From: Bicyclus anynana
Lineage: Eukaryota; Arthropoda; Insecta; Lepidoptera; Nymphalidae
NCBI RefSeq assembly: GCF_947172395.1
Contig: NC_069099.1
Location: 12,591,740 to 12,655,739, forward strand
Length of the DNA stretch: 64,000 nucleotides
Reading direction: 5' to 3'
The translations under genes and the position numbers were made by a program. The notes under the pieces were generated by a model. That model had not been told where the DNA came from. It saw only the letters and a list, made by a program, of their open reading frames with translations, and did no database searches. This document shows positions 60,201 to 63,540 of this stretch, one piece after another. How positions within the stretch are numbered: position 1 is the first letter of the stretch; each line of letters starts with the position of its first letter.

Positions 60201-63050
60201 AGCAACTGTTGAGTTTCTTGCCGGTATCTTCTCAGCAGAACCTGCCTTCCGAACCGGTGGTAGAATCTTTACAAATAGTCAACTGACGTGTCAAAAGTGC
60301 TTGTAAACTGAGCCTACTTGAAATAAATGGATTTTGAATTTTGAATTTTGAATGCTAAGCGGCTCGAAGGTCGACTACTGAGAAATTTTTGACGAGACGT
60401 GCAACGATGACGAAGTGATCGACATCCGAGACACCCACTTCCGTATGACGAACGACGCTTACATAATACGCGCCCTGATCAACGGCTCCAATGCTAGCAG
60501 TGGACAGGACCTTATTATACTAAAGATAAGATTTTTTGGAACAAAGTTCTTCTATGCCGCTTACAGTAGAGTGAGCTGACAGAAATAGAAACTTAACGCC
60601 TATCGTCACATATCGCAAGCGTCAAAGTACTAGGGTAACAGATGAGTAGGTATGACAGGTTGATTTATGCTAAGCGGTTGTAGGTTTAATAGGCAGCGTA
60701 CGCAAAATAAGTAACATTTCTGGTTGATTTTTTACACCTTGTGTCCGAAAAACCCAAATATCTTACGGAACCTTACTTTTTTCCAAAATAAAATTTAGCT
60801 TTAGTTACTTATGAATAACGTAGCTTTTGAATGGTGAAAGAATTTTTAAAATCAGTCCTGTAGTTTATAGGCCTATCCATTACAAACAAACAAACAAACA
60901 AACAAAGTTTTCCTTTTTATAATATTAGTATAGATGACGACATGGACTCTGGTGTTTTCGGTATTCTGAGGATACACCGGTGCTTACTGGTGAATATCAT
61001 ATAGTATGTAGGTGCCTTTTTGTCAACTGATTTGTTCTTGATATCGACCAAAATATGAAATACAGGCAGTAGATCTACGGCTCCAGAGTTAGTAATGGAA
61101 GTGATCTTACTATGCTAAAGTCAAGATTTTTTTGGAACCAAGTTCTTGTGTGCGGGTTAAAGTATAAATTGAAGTGACAGAAATCCATTTTATATATATT
61201 TTATTACCAGACAAAAGAGGGAGTCTTGTATGTCTTTATTCAACTTAAAACAAGATGAAGGTAGTTGACTCATAACAAATTTAATTTAGACAGTATTGGT
61301 CCGATATACCTATATCGATATTAATTAATATTTTTGTCAAACGCTCCGTTTTTAAAGTATTTGTTAACGCGACGTCATGAAACAGTTGAAATATAGACCA
61401 TCATGGCCGACAGGCGTTTTGGCTCGTATTTTCAAAAAAATATTTAATAATTATAAGACCATTAAAAAAGTGTCAACTAGACTGCAAGTATAGATATCCC
61501 AAATAGATACTATTAAATATACTAGGTAATTAGTAAGTAACATTCGTCTTACTAGGTATATTAAATTTCAGTTAATATGTAACAGAAAAACCTTTTTTTA
61601 TTTAAAAATAAAAAAAAAATAAAAAAGCTTTTGTTGACCCCGACGTGATTTGAACACGCAACCTTCTGATCTGGAGTCAGACGCGCTACCGTTGCGCCAC
61701 GGAGTCGATGAACTAATCGCCCAAATACACGGCTGGATAACTGACAATCAATGCCATACCAAATTATCATAAAGTGAAAGTGTTTAATACGGTATATAGA
61801 TAAAAGATAAAGATACTTAATCACATAAAATATCAAGGAGTTATCTATACTCTATGTCACAGAAATTAAAGTTCAAATTGTGCCATAACTAGATAAAAAT
61901 TAATTGAATATGCAATTTCGGCACATGTCTGAAAATATAAGATGTCCATTTTCCAAACATTTTGTACATCTTGGAAAATGGACAACATTTTGGTGTTAAT
62001 TACCCTTCGAATGTAAATTCTATGTTATTTATTTTAAAATTAATCTAAATATGTTATTAGATATTTTATATTTGTGAGATGTATGTATAGAATATCCAAC
62101 ATGGACCCTTTTCGATATATTTAACTAGTAGACGCCGCGCGGTTTTACCCGCGTGGTTCCCGTTCCCGTAGGAATACGGGGATAAAATATAACCTATAGC
62201 CTTCCTCGATAAATGGGCTATCTAACACTGAAAGAATTTTTCAAATCGGACCAGTAGTTCCTGAGATTAGCGCGTTCAATCAAACAAACAAACAAACTCT
62301 TCGCTTTATAATATTAGTATAGATACGTATATCAATAAACACATATTAAATCTATGAATCAAAGAATATGGGCGCAAACCTACAAATCAGCTCAGCTAAT
62401 TTTAAAAATTGCAAACAATTTCAACTCTTCAACTTGGACGCCGTATAGACTTATTTGGTACAAGTAGGTACATTCAATAACTTGTGAACTAAAAGGGATT
62501 TAAAAACTACTTAAATCACAAAACATATAAATAAAATTGAGGTTTCCTGGGATTTTAAATTAACTGTATTTTCAAGTGCTTATAGCTATTTACACGACAC
62601 TAAAACATAATTAAGCTTTTTTAAAAATTTTGTCTGTTTGTATTTCTGTTTAGGAAAGTCTTATTATAGTGATAATGATTATATACATGATAAAAAAGCT
62701 TGGTGTTAAACTGTATTATACGTCTGTGTGCTTAGTTTTAAATAAGTTTGTCAATTGGTGGTAAACAAAAAAAAAAATCTTGGCTGGGTTTGTTGTGGGC
62801 TCTTCTCGGACCAAGGCGCATTTGGAACCTTCGTAACTTTAATTTTAAATTTTCAACTACTATTAAACCTGACATTTTAAAAGTGCTTGTAAACTAAGCC
62901 TAATTGAAATAAATTAATTTTTGTCCGGACTAATCTCTGGAATGGCTGAACCGAAATTAATTCAGATCCAATATAATTATTTTTCAGGTAGTCCTCTGCA
63001 GGGCTCTGTATCCTCAAGTAGCCGTAGCTGATGAGTTCAACCATTGCAAG
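32686..63050 (+). CDS. DHX34: DEAH-box RNA helicase DHX34, first 14 coding exons; continues past the window
   Basis: Exons 32686-33215, 38276-38394, 39109-39275, 41096-41299, 42100-42232, 43207-43355, 44262-44369, 44750-44855, 45472-45677, 46181-46384, 47637-47819, 58313-58410, 59364-59571 and 62988-63050: 2478 nt, 826 codons, all GT..AG and in phase. Basic Ser/Arg-rich N-terminus, then motif I GDTGCGKST (194-202), Ia TQPRRIA, II DEIH (287-290), III SAT (319-321), V STNIAETSVTIDG (449-461), VI QRKGRAGRT (497-505), followed by winged-helix/ratchet and OB-fold-side sequence (WCRRRGIEEQRLYEL). Wording follows human DHX34 (about 1140 residues), which promotes UPF1 activation in nonsense-mediated decay. 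About 300 C-terminal residues are missing beyond the window. Introns host all 5S/U1 genes. Confidence 0.95.
33731..36634 (-). pseudogene. LINE ORF2 (endonuclease + reverse transcriptase) with one premature stop
   Basis: 649 codons (36634-34688), TAA at 34687-34685, then the same frame continues to 33731, about 967 codons in all. Endonuclease words: ILYQNVRGLRSK, ALTETFL, LLGDFN, AYHPALEF. RT words: RPIAVLSVFAKIFENI, QHGFRSGRST, YFDFKKAFDRV, then right after the stop TRSGVSQGSTLGPTLF and MFADDLKLL. The stop falls just before the RT palm motif SGVSQGS, so translation would yield an inactive fragment. All other positions read through, implying a young insertion or a single recent mutation. Confidence 0.9.
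36597..37589 (-). CDS. LINE ORF1 protein, 330 residues
   Basis: Overlaps ORF2 by 38 nt. Contains a predicted coiled-coil stretch (LELKINALLDVVKILETKID), a Pro/Thr-rich middle, and a C-terminal domain with YYHLYYVKEGTSDNEI and ENLICLKVWR-like wording (actual EDICLKVWRNGF) typical of CR1-like ORF1 without zinc knuckles. Its first codons lie in Helitron-derived DNA (tctatactcatattatgaat), so the native start may be missing and this ATG is fortuitous. Confidence 0.75.
   Translation of the reverse strand: MSIDRSRHQTSTSQSSVTAVKATRRVTFAPYLYFEYRTTMDKLVPADILKVFQSVVLPLELKINALLDVVKILETKIDELTSTQAATKEGKQKNHQFEKPSVGQGQQAVLASNTGKTGSRTPTTRRADPKPETRPVTRRQRALAVTISTDAPSKSPMSSPITAPVASTPPITASAQITPTLTAAGQVPMAAVAAPLSHSQPSGHNGNVDVNNEWTEVTNRRPRFPRNVIRGVADKGKISLEAAERWRYYHLYYVKEGTSDNEIAEHLKSLCANEKCVVETLKSRGHYASFKIGILSKYEGQILDGKNWPEDICLKVWRNGFRKQTEQKQD
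37577..37945 (+). mobile_element. Helitron-like element next to the LINE 5' end
   Basis: tctatactcatattatgaat .. agtaagtctatctgtctg .. ggcggtgtaataggggttga .. cacacagataaagtcgcaag. Both 5' and 3' ends recognisable although decayed. Confidence 0.65.
37946..38275 (+). other. DHX34 intron 1, 3' end
   Basis: Unique AT-rich sequence ending in ttctatattttttacag, the acceptor of exon 2. Confidence 0.5.
38276..38394 (+). CDS. DHX34: DHX34 coding exon 2 (Walker A)
   Basis: 119 nt, NEIVSAVQNERVVIVAGDTG and CGKSTQVPQYLHEAGFQNI: ATP-binding motif I. Donor TATTG|GTAAAT. Confidence 0.95.
38468..38600 (-). mobile_element. RTE-like LINE 3' fragment
   Basis: Minus strand ends tggacatccactgctg in reverse, with a catcattatcatcat tail on the plus strand. 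Confidence 0.55.
38601..39108 (+). other. DHX34 intron 2, no feature
   Basis: AT-rich; ends in ctctttcag at the exon 3 acceptor. Confidence 0.45.
39109..39275 (+). CDS. DHX34: DHX34 coding exon 3
   Basis: 167 nt: CTQPRRIACISLSKRVAYEM (motif Ia), VGYQIRFEKSKTSDTKICFI, TEGLLLRQ. Donor GGCAG|GTAAAG. Confidence 0.94.
39702..39820 (+). rRNA. 5S rRNA gene, copy A
   Basis: 119 nt starting GCCAACGTCCATACCATGTT and ending CGCGTGATGTTGGCT, followed by a T4 Pol III terminator (39821-39824). The internal control region (gaagttaagcaacatcgggc, ggatgggtgaccgcctggg) is intact. It lies in DHX34 intron 3 in the sense orientation, 321 nt upstream of U1 copy A. The upstream word ttttgatactgcaatc resembles that of copies B and C. 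Confidence 0.97.
39821..40141 (+). promoter_or_regulatory. Conserved 5S-U1 spacer with the presumed U1 promoter
   Basis: About 200 nt before U1 (ctgacatctagcgtttaata .. ccgttcttggcatgtctaag) are nearly identical in copies A, B and C, which is expected for the snRNA proximal sequence element region. The exact element cannot be placed by eye. Confidence 0.6.
40142..40305 (+). ncRNA. U1 snRNA gene, copy A
   Basis: 164 nt. The 5' end ATACTTACCTG is the donor-recognition sequence; stem-loops I-III (gggcgtagggg-type gcgtaggggacaccgtgatc, gcggctgggttgacctctgc) and the Sm site AATTTTTGG at 40266-40274 are all present, then the GGGGAC..GTCCCC stem IV. It is the same base for base as copies B and C, so it is likely functional or recently homogenised. 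U1 starts the spliceosome by pairing with 5' splice sites. Confidence 0.97.
40306..40860. other. DHX34 intron 3, AT-rich
   Basis: Holds the 40441 palindrome and a looser one at 40693-40743 (tttaaaatatgaa .. ttcatattttaaa). No gene. Confidence 0.45.
40441..40501. repeat. Palindrome, 30-bp arms, one mismatch
   Basis: aatttaagaacaggttaatt.. and its complement meet almost without a loop, downstream of U1 copy A. Confidence 0.9.
40868..40985 (-). repeat. Interspersed repeat family K, fragment
   Basis: Shares ttttgtcaa(g/a)cgctccgtttgta, gaaatatagaccgtcatggt and cgacaggcgttttggctc (minus strand) with 49045-49165 and 61327-61445. Confidence 0.65.
41096..41299 (+). CDS. DHX34: DHX34 coding exon 4 (DEIH box)
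   Basis: 204 nt: SYDVIILDEIHERHLMGDFL (motif II), KLVLMSATINIKLFEDYF (motif III). DEIH is the variant seen in several DEAH helicases; human DHX34 has DEVH. Donor ATTCAA|GTGAGT. Confidence 0.95.
41300..42099 (+). other. DHX34 intron 4, no feature
   Basis: AT-rich, no repeats named; ends in ttcaattaatttaag at exon 5. Confidence 0.45.
42100..42232 (+). CDS. DHX34: DHX34 coding exon 5
   Basis: 133 nt: VPGRLYPIELNYKPILVEDK, then RLDPQPYIQIMQLIDSKYP. Start of the second RecA domain. Donor CCTA|GTAAGT. Confidence 0.93.
42278..42345 (+). mobile_element. SINE family B head fragment
   Basis: gcggtgatagcccaatggat with a short internal duplication of the A-box part. Confidence 0.55.
42346..42766 (+). 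mobile_element. Two Helitron-like elements in tandem
   Basis: The first (short subtype) ends gtggtttctgctaat at 42510; the second starts ctatacttaatattataaag (42511) and ends acgaagtcgcgggcttcggc, tagt. The pair meets without spacer, as reported for Helitron arrays. Confidence 0.7.
42868..43199 (+). repeat. Interspersed repeat ending at the DHX34 exon 6 splice acceptor
   Basis: Second copy of the family at 4829-5143 (shared tttttggagtttactcc, gtgcgcaacctattctgcgc, ccattcgtgcgtcgga, ctgacacacacttttt). It runs into ttttattctag, the acceptor at 43205-43206. Confidence 0.8.
43207..43355 (+). CDS. DHX34: DHX34 coding exon 6
   Basis: 149 nt: DERGDLLIFMSGVQEITAIC, then NWIVLPLHSGLSLTEQDK. Donor GATAAG|GTATCA. 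Confidence 0.94.
43440..43635 (+). mobile_element. Decayed Jockey fragment (ORF1/ORF2 junction)
   Basis: gggcaataggcgagcacagt .. tggctcacaacggtagatta matches the overlap region of the intact Jockey (complement of 56098-55930), here in plus orientation, with indels. Confidence 0.8.
43655..43858 (-). mobile_element. tRNA-derived SINE, third family
   Basis: On the minus strand the head has tggtccagtggttaggtcct (A-box like) and B box gattcgaatcc; the body contains cccgccaacccgcattggag. Confidence 0.6.
43890..44171 (+). mobile_element. Helitron-like element, 5' part lost
   Basis: gggggtgaaataggggttga, tttacatcgagtttcacgcg, gacgaaatcgcgagtatcct, ctagt. Confidence 0.65.
44262..44369 (+). CDS. DHX34: DHX34 coding exon 7 (motif V)
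   Basis: 108 nt: VFDYPPEGVRKCIVSTNIAE, TSVTIDGIRFVVDSGK. Donor AAAG|GTAAGG. Confidence 0.95.
44370..44749 (+). other. DHX34 intron 7, no feature
   Basis: No repeat or gene recognised; a Helitron-like word (ctagctaacgtccacgaa) at 44422 may be a remnant. Confidence 0.4.
44750..44855 (+). CDS. DHX34: DHX34 coding exon 8 (motif VI)
   Basis: 106 nt: VKEMSYDSSTKMQRLKEFWI, SKASADQRKGRAGRT with the arginine fingers. Donor AACTG|GTAAT. Confidence 0.95.
44856..45471 (+). other. DHX34 intron 8, no gene
   Basis: Contains two diverged copies of a block with gatcccatacaacaaacgcg (45052) and gctcccatacaacaaacgtg (45240), a common lepidopteran-type repeat fragment (aacctcctcctttttgaagt). Ends in ttcttttctag. 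Confidence 0.45.
45472..45677 (+). CDS. DHX34: DHX34 coding exon 9
   Basis: 206 nt: PGVCYRIYSEQQYTDLETFS, then PEVSRVPLASLLLLMSSLG and FPFIDAPPTDAVEDALLEL. Donor CAACAT|GTGAGT. Confidence 0.94.
45678..46180 (+). pseudogene. DHX34 intron 9 with decayed scraps of exon 9
   Basis: At 45790-45860 the sequence tctcagcgtccgagacgtca..cctttcaaagacgcgccgca resembles exon 9's SLGVNDVRRFPFIDAPP region (gctcggcgtcaatgacgtca..cctttcatagacgcgccgcc), and 45932-45970 (gtacctctagcatcgctctt) resembles its VPLASLL region. The order is shuffled and the frames are broken, so this is a degenerate duplication and not an exon. Confidence 0.7.
46181..46384 (+). CDS. DHX34: DHX34 coding exon 10
   Basis: 204 nt: AALTSNEKLTALGKALANLP, VEVSLAKALVVGSATLPPHK, ALALTAALGIRSIYTTRAHR. 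Helicase-associated (HA2) domain. Donor GCGAA|GTGAGT. Confidence 0.94.
46424..46830 (+). mobile_element. Helitron-like element, 3' end lost
   Basis: catagtaatattataaatgc .. aaggaggtgaattaggggtt .. ctactaaaccgattttgaaa. Confidence 0.6.
46922..47085 (-). ncRNA. U1 snRNA gene, copy B, antisense to DHX34
   Basis: 164 nt on the minus strand, identical in sequence to copies A and C, with the Sm site intact. Because U1's 5' end is the complement of the donor consensus, the DHX34 sense strand here reads CCAG|GTAAGTATGC at 47074-47087, a perfect 5' splice site inside intron 10. Confidence 0.97.
47086..47399 (-). promoter_or_regulatory. 5S-U1 spacer, copy B
   Basis: 314 nt; minus-strand sequence closely follows copy A, including ctagcgtttaataagtaaac and ccgttcttggcatgtctaag before U1. 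Confidence 0.6.
47400..47518 (-). rRNA. 5S rRNA gene, copy B
   Basis: 119 nt on the minus strand, the same sequence as copy A. Followed on its strand by T5 (aaaaa at 47395-47399). It lies in DHX34 intron 10, antisense. Confidence 0.97.
47637..47819 (+). CDS. DHX34: DHX34 coding exon 11
   Basis: 183 nt: NSRKPDESDHGDPITLLSLY, CAWLREKSGGGGRAWCRRRG, IEEQRLYELTKLAAQLRNLL. Acceptor tttttttttag; donor CTACAA|GTATGT. The intron after it is 10.5 kb. Confidence 0.94.
47833..48230 (+). mobile_element. RTE-like LINE 3' fragment
   Basis: Broken RT C-terminus (RAMEQTILGVSRVESEMLI) then gtggactgaggtcatcaagc and gacgtccatcggctga with a gatgatga tail. Confidence 0.8.
48304..49345 (+). mobile_element. Composite element of family K with a nested hAT-like insert
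   Basis: ggtagttgactcatataaaa at 48309 is shared with 61258. 49045-49165 carries the ttttgtcaaacgctccgttt and gacaggcgttttggttcg words; ctagttgata near 49333 may be the far end. The insert at 48484-48612 starts cagcattgccaac and ends attggcaacacta, hAT-like, with no clean duplication visible. Confidence 0.45.
49427..49640 (+). mobile_element. SINE family B, head missing
   Basis: acacgtgttatcacttgtct .. ggaaacctgaataccagaga .. gtgagccgagggttggtaat, gatgatga tail. Confidence 0.7.
49675..49830 (+). mobile_element. RTE-like LINE 3' fragment
   Basis: gtgctagaatggcgactcca, gcgcaatattggtcgacctc, gtgggcttattacatcaagc; frames broken. Confidence 0.7.
49958..50076 (+). rRNA. 5S rRNA gene, copy C
   Basis: 119 nt. 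Differs from copies A, B and D at ccatactatg (C to T) and in the last base (ggcc instead of ggct). Followed by T4. In DHX34 intron 11, sense. Confidence 0.95.
50077..50535 (+). promoter_or_regulatory. 5S-U1 spacer, copy C, longer
   Basis: 459 nt; about 140 nt longer than in A and B because of extra sequence after the 5S gene (gttttaacaaagatcattaa .. gtgtggtttaaaacatactc). The last 200 nt align with A and B but show several substitutions. Confidence 0.6.
50536..50699 (+). ncRNA. U1 snRNA gene, copy C
   Basis: 164 nt, identical to copies A and B even though the surrounding spacer has diverged. Confidence 0.97.
50826..52132 (+). mobile_element. 5'-truncated, 5'-rearranged Jockey copy with 13-bp duplication
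   Basis: Flanked by ataaaccagctgg at 50813-50825 and 52133-52145. The 3' part (50922-52132) follows the intact element colinearly, from GTLSSPRQ to the 3' UTR and A-tail. The first 96 nt (50826-50921) are a second copy of the downstream segment now at about 51180-51275. The join is in the shared word gcacc. Two base differences between the two segments suggest different template RNAs. Confidence 0.9.
50990..51913 (+). pseudogene. Partial Jockey reverse transcriptase, 307 codons
   Basis: Open frame from SVLSPLLYSLF through the catalytic QFADDTALY and to the normal ORF2 C-terminus. Lacks endonuclease and most RT fingers/palm, so it is inactive. Nearly identical to the intact ORF2 at 53123; one visible change is DDDV for DDDI near the C-terminus. 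Confidence 0.9.
52380..52722 (+). mobile_element. Helitron-like element split by a MITE
   Basis: gaaattactgaaccgatttg .. cccgtattcctacgggaacg .. gcgacatctgctagt, interrupted at 52491-52655. Confidence 0.65.
52491..52655. mobile_element. MITE with cacgttcgttgcgg ends
   Basis: Left cacgttcgttgcggtacgag, right ccgcagcgaacgtg. Internal inverted copies of gtacgaggtc make most of it self-complementary. Confidence 0.7.
53123..56032 (-). CDS. Jockey ORF2: endonuclease and reverse transcriptase, 969 residues, intact
   Basis: APE-type endonuclease in the first third (FFNADGLTDK, LVQETFLKPS, GGTAIYHR, LAGDFNAKHTSWL, SDHRPVIL) nicks the target. RT in the middle (RPISLLNTIGKVYE, QFGFRCKHS, ALFFDVAKAFDRVWH, AGVPQGSVLSPLLYS, and the catalytic QFADDTALY) copies the RNA from the nick. 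The C-terminal part has no RNase H that I can see, as is normal for Jockey. Overlaps ORF1 by 17 nt, suggesting reinitiation. Normal length for the clade. Confidence 0.95.
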   Translation of the reverse strand: MAHNGRLKPHSLTVGFFNADGLTDKLLEVREWISDHKPDIFLVQETFLKPSLRDPKIGNYLMIRNDRTTQRKGGTAIYHRRALHCTPLDPPELTNMEVSVCQVSMTGHPPITLVSVYQPCGKRLLESDIQTLLSLSDSVILAGDFNAKHTSWLNAYNNTSGNTLRRLTDRDDANFILLTPDKPTRYPRLTDTRNQTPSVLDLALLKNITLEVSPLEVFSDLASDSDHRPVILQLGPPPSTTPPTKTIINYGRLSERLKSLASQQLDQIPDEIETLGEALAASSNLNGHIREAIKDCTKEVPAFSKAPLSSDLRALLTDRNAQQRRYESEPTRQNASLLWTLGRRCKRRLRWRYDRQWDDRLRELEPSHVAFYDVARYLKADRLAATPPLKRPGLPNAIEDIDKAECLADSLEAQCTPSTTAFVKSHAKKVKSELTSILSRPPDGVEITPTSCEEVSAVIKGLRKKKAPGPDTISNKALKLLPVQIINLLVNIFNVLLAHCAFPDAWKEATVIGIHKPGKPRDLPTSYRPISLLNTIGKVYEIIILNRLKAICDEKQLLIKQQFGFRCKHSCVHQVHRLTEHILTGFNTFHNPIATGALFFDVAKAFDRVWHEGLIFKLNRFGVPNKMVRLLHSFLSNRTFRYRIDGTLSSPRQIRAGVPQGSVLSPLLYSLFTSDIPTDHPGVHVAQFADDTALYATAVNRVHIRARLQKAVNIIGKWFRLWRIEVNPEKSAAVLFTGKAVSRLKSGLKEVSLYGAPIPWQRTAKYLGVTFDNRMSFSMHVNKARKKAAYVMHRLYAMINKKSKLSLRSKLTLYKTTIRPILTYASVVFAHRPKATLRPLQTLQNRFLRQITGAPWFLRNNDLHRDLELPTIAKYMKQLSQNYFDRAAIHPNQLVVEACNYTPNLNANCKQRRPKNVLYDPDDDITTDNASQVTQSQATQRLRRRRRGPRYLTSPGRGFSNSRSWGRPD
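56016..57743 (-). CDS. Jockey ORF1: gag-like nucleic-acid-binding protein, 575 residues
   Basis: Pro/Ala/Ser-rich N-terminal half, then a PRE_C2HC-like region (VVVRGLPKELDTELIKADLL) and three zinc knuckles: CHRCQTYGHSQRNC, CVKCLGDHGTIDC and CVLCGEAGHPANYRGC. A basic and Ala/Pro-rich tail follows. Such proteins coat the LINE RNA. Starts MDPNSVPPPYLEALFKDLRV at the first ATG after the 5' region. Confidence 0.93.
   Translation of the reverse strand: MDPNSVPPPYLEALFKDLRVKFPGYLESFMSSQPIASQTVTLTQSQPQAGSPLPGNAAASPVIPATPAPLVTQRHVLPAQVVRPPLGSQSAARDPRVSASGRPATPIPSVGPSAPNALPGPSAHPKGTLPPSRESMTRTPTNTVHRPSAMDICDIPESQGSPAPVDDGFTVVVSNRKRRKATKTDAQPTTTSKVTVTESQARSQTLSDSDSESEDSPMEEPRKEKIPPMFIRDKDAWANKIVPMLIKNNIPIPNAQLTTLGIRAECESSGDHRRLTALLRSNSIGYHTYALSDERVLRVVVRGLPKELDTELIKADLLKQDLPVQEVHRMYRSRSKEPLDLCLVILELSPEGKRIYNLKAICHLSGLSFEKPNNRGRIGQCHRCQTYGHSQRNCFARPRCVKCLGDHGTIDCPRKERIAEMPPSCVLCGEAGHPANYRGCRKAPQPGKRRGRAAGRKPAAPKKPAHRFVPAPVPTTNAWNKPLYGAPNAPSAAPASPVAKQPPRAAPAAQPSLSATQASSKPSYATHSFSDVFRMEEYDLFIEKYKVDPLRAIGEHSIMLRAIENYKNFLNGSQR
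57744..58068 (-). promoter_or_regulatory. Jockey 5' UTR / presumed internal promoter
   Basis: 325 nt of leader. Jockey elements carry internal Pol II promoters here, by family knowledge. An acaacacaacacagcacaac run at 57908 marks the middle. No motif can be placed with certainty. Confidence 0.5.
58313..58410 (+). CDS. DHX34: DHX34 coding exon 12
   Basis: 98 nt: DNNMMEAPEPETMSSAERSL, RHGQIKQLKDMR. Lies 36 bases after the Helitron end. Acceptor acttacag; donor AGAAG|GTAAGA. Confidence 0.9.
58411..58928 (+). other. DHX34 intron 12, 5' part
   Basis: Contains cctccttttt plus ggaagtcggt, a fragment also present near 45170. No gene. Confidence 0.45.
58929..59047 (+). rRNA. 5S rRNA gene, copy D (without U1)
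   Basis: 119 nt identical to copy A, followed by T4. No U1 or spacer follows; the downstream sequence is unrelated to the 5S-U1 spacer after about 10 nt. In DHX34 intron 12, sense. Confidence 0.96.
59364..59571 (+). CDS. DHX34: DHX34 coding exon 13
   Basis: 208 nt: RQYKQKAADDSKRRKRLKVD, SWEIVDEKDNDDEVMDIRDI, EFRMTNDANRIRSLINGSSA. Corresponds to the DIQDVKFKL region of human DHX34. Donor CTAAAG|GTAAGA. Two decayed copies follow at 60354 and 61060. Confidence 0.92.
59700..60353 (+). mobile_element. 5'-truncated LINE (CR1-like), RT C-terminus and 3' UTR
   Basis: A 94-codon open end, YRLQRVKKSFVGLGVLFYNK .. PMHNFKQCVKKHLLSRGYYT, matches the C-terminal tail typical of CR1-like ORF2. The 3' end is a repeated ttttgaa unit (gattttgaattttgaatttt). 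Inserted in the intron part of the duplicated exon 13 unit. Confidence 0.8.
60354..60690 (+). pseudogene. Decayed tandem copy 2 of DHX34 exon 13
   Basis: tgctaagcggctcgaaggtc .. ctaaag|ATAAGA. From DETCNDDEVIDIRDTHFRMT the frame is readable, but an indel upstream shifts it and the donor GT is mutated to AT. The downstream intron (cacatatcgcaagcgtcaaa) is duplicated too (59630 and 60606). A third unit begins at 60669 (tgctaagcggttgtaggttt). Confidence 0.88.
60693..60937 (-). mobile_element. Helitron-like element in exon 13 copy 3
   Basis: Minus strand: atctatactaatattataaa .. cctgtagtttat region .. ttccgtaagatatttgggtt; its 3' end is truncated. Confidence 0.7.
61060..61150 (+). pseudogene. 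Decayed copy 3 of DHX34 exon 13 (3' part)
   Basis: atctacggctccagagttag .. ctatgctaaag|TCAAGA then the shared intron words ttttttggaaccaagttctt. Donor lost (TC for GT). Confidence 0.85.
61257..61484. mobile_element. Family K element, compact copy
   Basis: Begins ggtagttgactcataac and ends gtgtcaactag, giving a short tagttgac inverted end. Contains ttttgtcaaacgctccgttt and gccgacaggcgttttggctc. Confidence 0.6.
61635..61706 (-). tRNA. tRNA-Trp (anticodon CCA)
   Basis: 72 nt on the minus strand: acceptor GACTCCG pairs with CGGGGTC, discriminator A. A box TGGCGCAACGG, anticodon arm CTGACTCCAGATCAG with CCA at the 34-36 positions, B box GGTTGCGTGTTCAAATC-type (GTTCAAATC). No intron. It is followed on its strand by aacaaaagctttttta, a T5 Pol III terminator. 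It is antisense within DHX34 intron 13. The acceptor stem has one G-U pair. Confidence 0.93.
61707..62127. other. DHX34 intron 13, no feature
   Basis: An inverted pair gtccattttccaa / ttggaaaatggac (61949-61983) forms a hairpin. Nothing else. Confidence 0.5.
62128..62324 (-). mobile_element. Helitron-like element, short subtype
   Basis: Minus strand: tatctatactaatattataa .. cctacgggaacgggaaccac .. gcggcgtctactagt. Complete at both ends. Confidence 0.75.
62325..62987 (+). other. DHX34 intron 13, 3' part
   Basis: No gene. A fragment aaaagtgcttgtaaactaag and cctaattgaaataaatt (62879-62920) matches the 3' UTR of the LINE at 60290-60340. Ends in aattatttttcag. Confidence 0.5.
62988..63050 (+). 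CDS. DHX34: DHX34 coding exon 14
   Basis: 63 nt: VVLCRALYPQVAVADEFNHC, K. Matches the LYPQLAVPDAFN region of human DHX34. Donor TGCAAG|GTATAA. The next exon is beyond the window. Confidence 0.92.
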
Positions 63051-63065
63051 GTATAATCCCTACTT

Positions 63066-63423
63066 TAATATTATAAATGGGAAAGTAACTCTGTCTGTCT
63101 GTCTGTTACGCTTTTCCGCTTAAACCTCTCAACCGATTTAGATGAAATTTGACACAGACAATCTTTAAACCCTGAGAAAGGACATAGGCTACCTTTTATT
63201 GCGAAAAAAAGGGATGAAGAGGTTGAAATAGAGGTTGAGAGTTTGTATGGGATTTCTTAATTTTAAAAGATAAAACCATGAAGCTTCATATTTAAGCACT
63301 TGATAAAACATAATTAAACATTTGTTCTAGCGTTTTTAAAATTTCGACCTGTGAGGGGATGAAATAGGGGTTGAAAGTTTATATCGATTTTCACGCGGAC
63401 GAGGTCGCGGGCGTCCGCTAGTT
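63066..63423 (+). mobile_element. Helitron-like element, long subtype
   Basis: ttaatattataaatgggaaa .. ctctgtctgtctgtctgtta .. gaaataggggttgaaagttt .. cacgcggacgaggtcgcggg, cgtccgctagt. Complete. Confidence 0.8.
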
Positions 63424-63540
63424 AGACATATTTTTTAAACTATTATTATCAATATTATCAATGCATATAAATAAAATTGAAGTGTTAGATACCAAAAGTT
63501 TGAAATTACATGAGTTTTCTACCTTTATAATTATTTTTTA

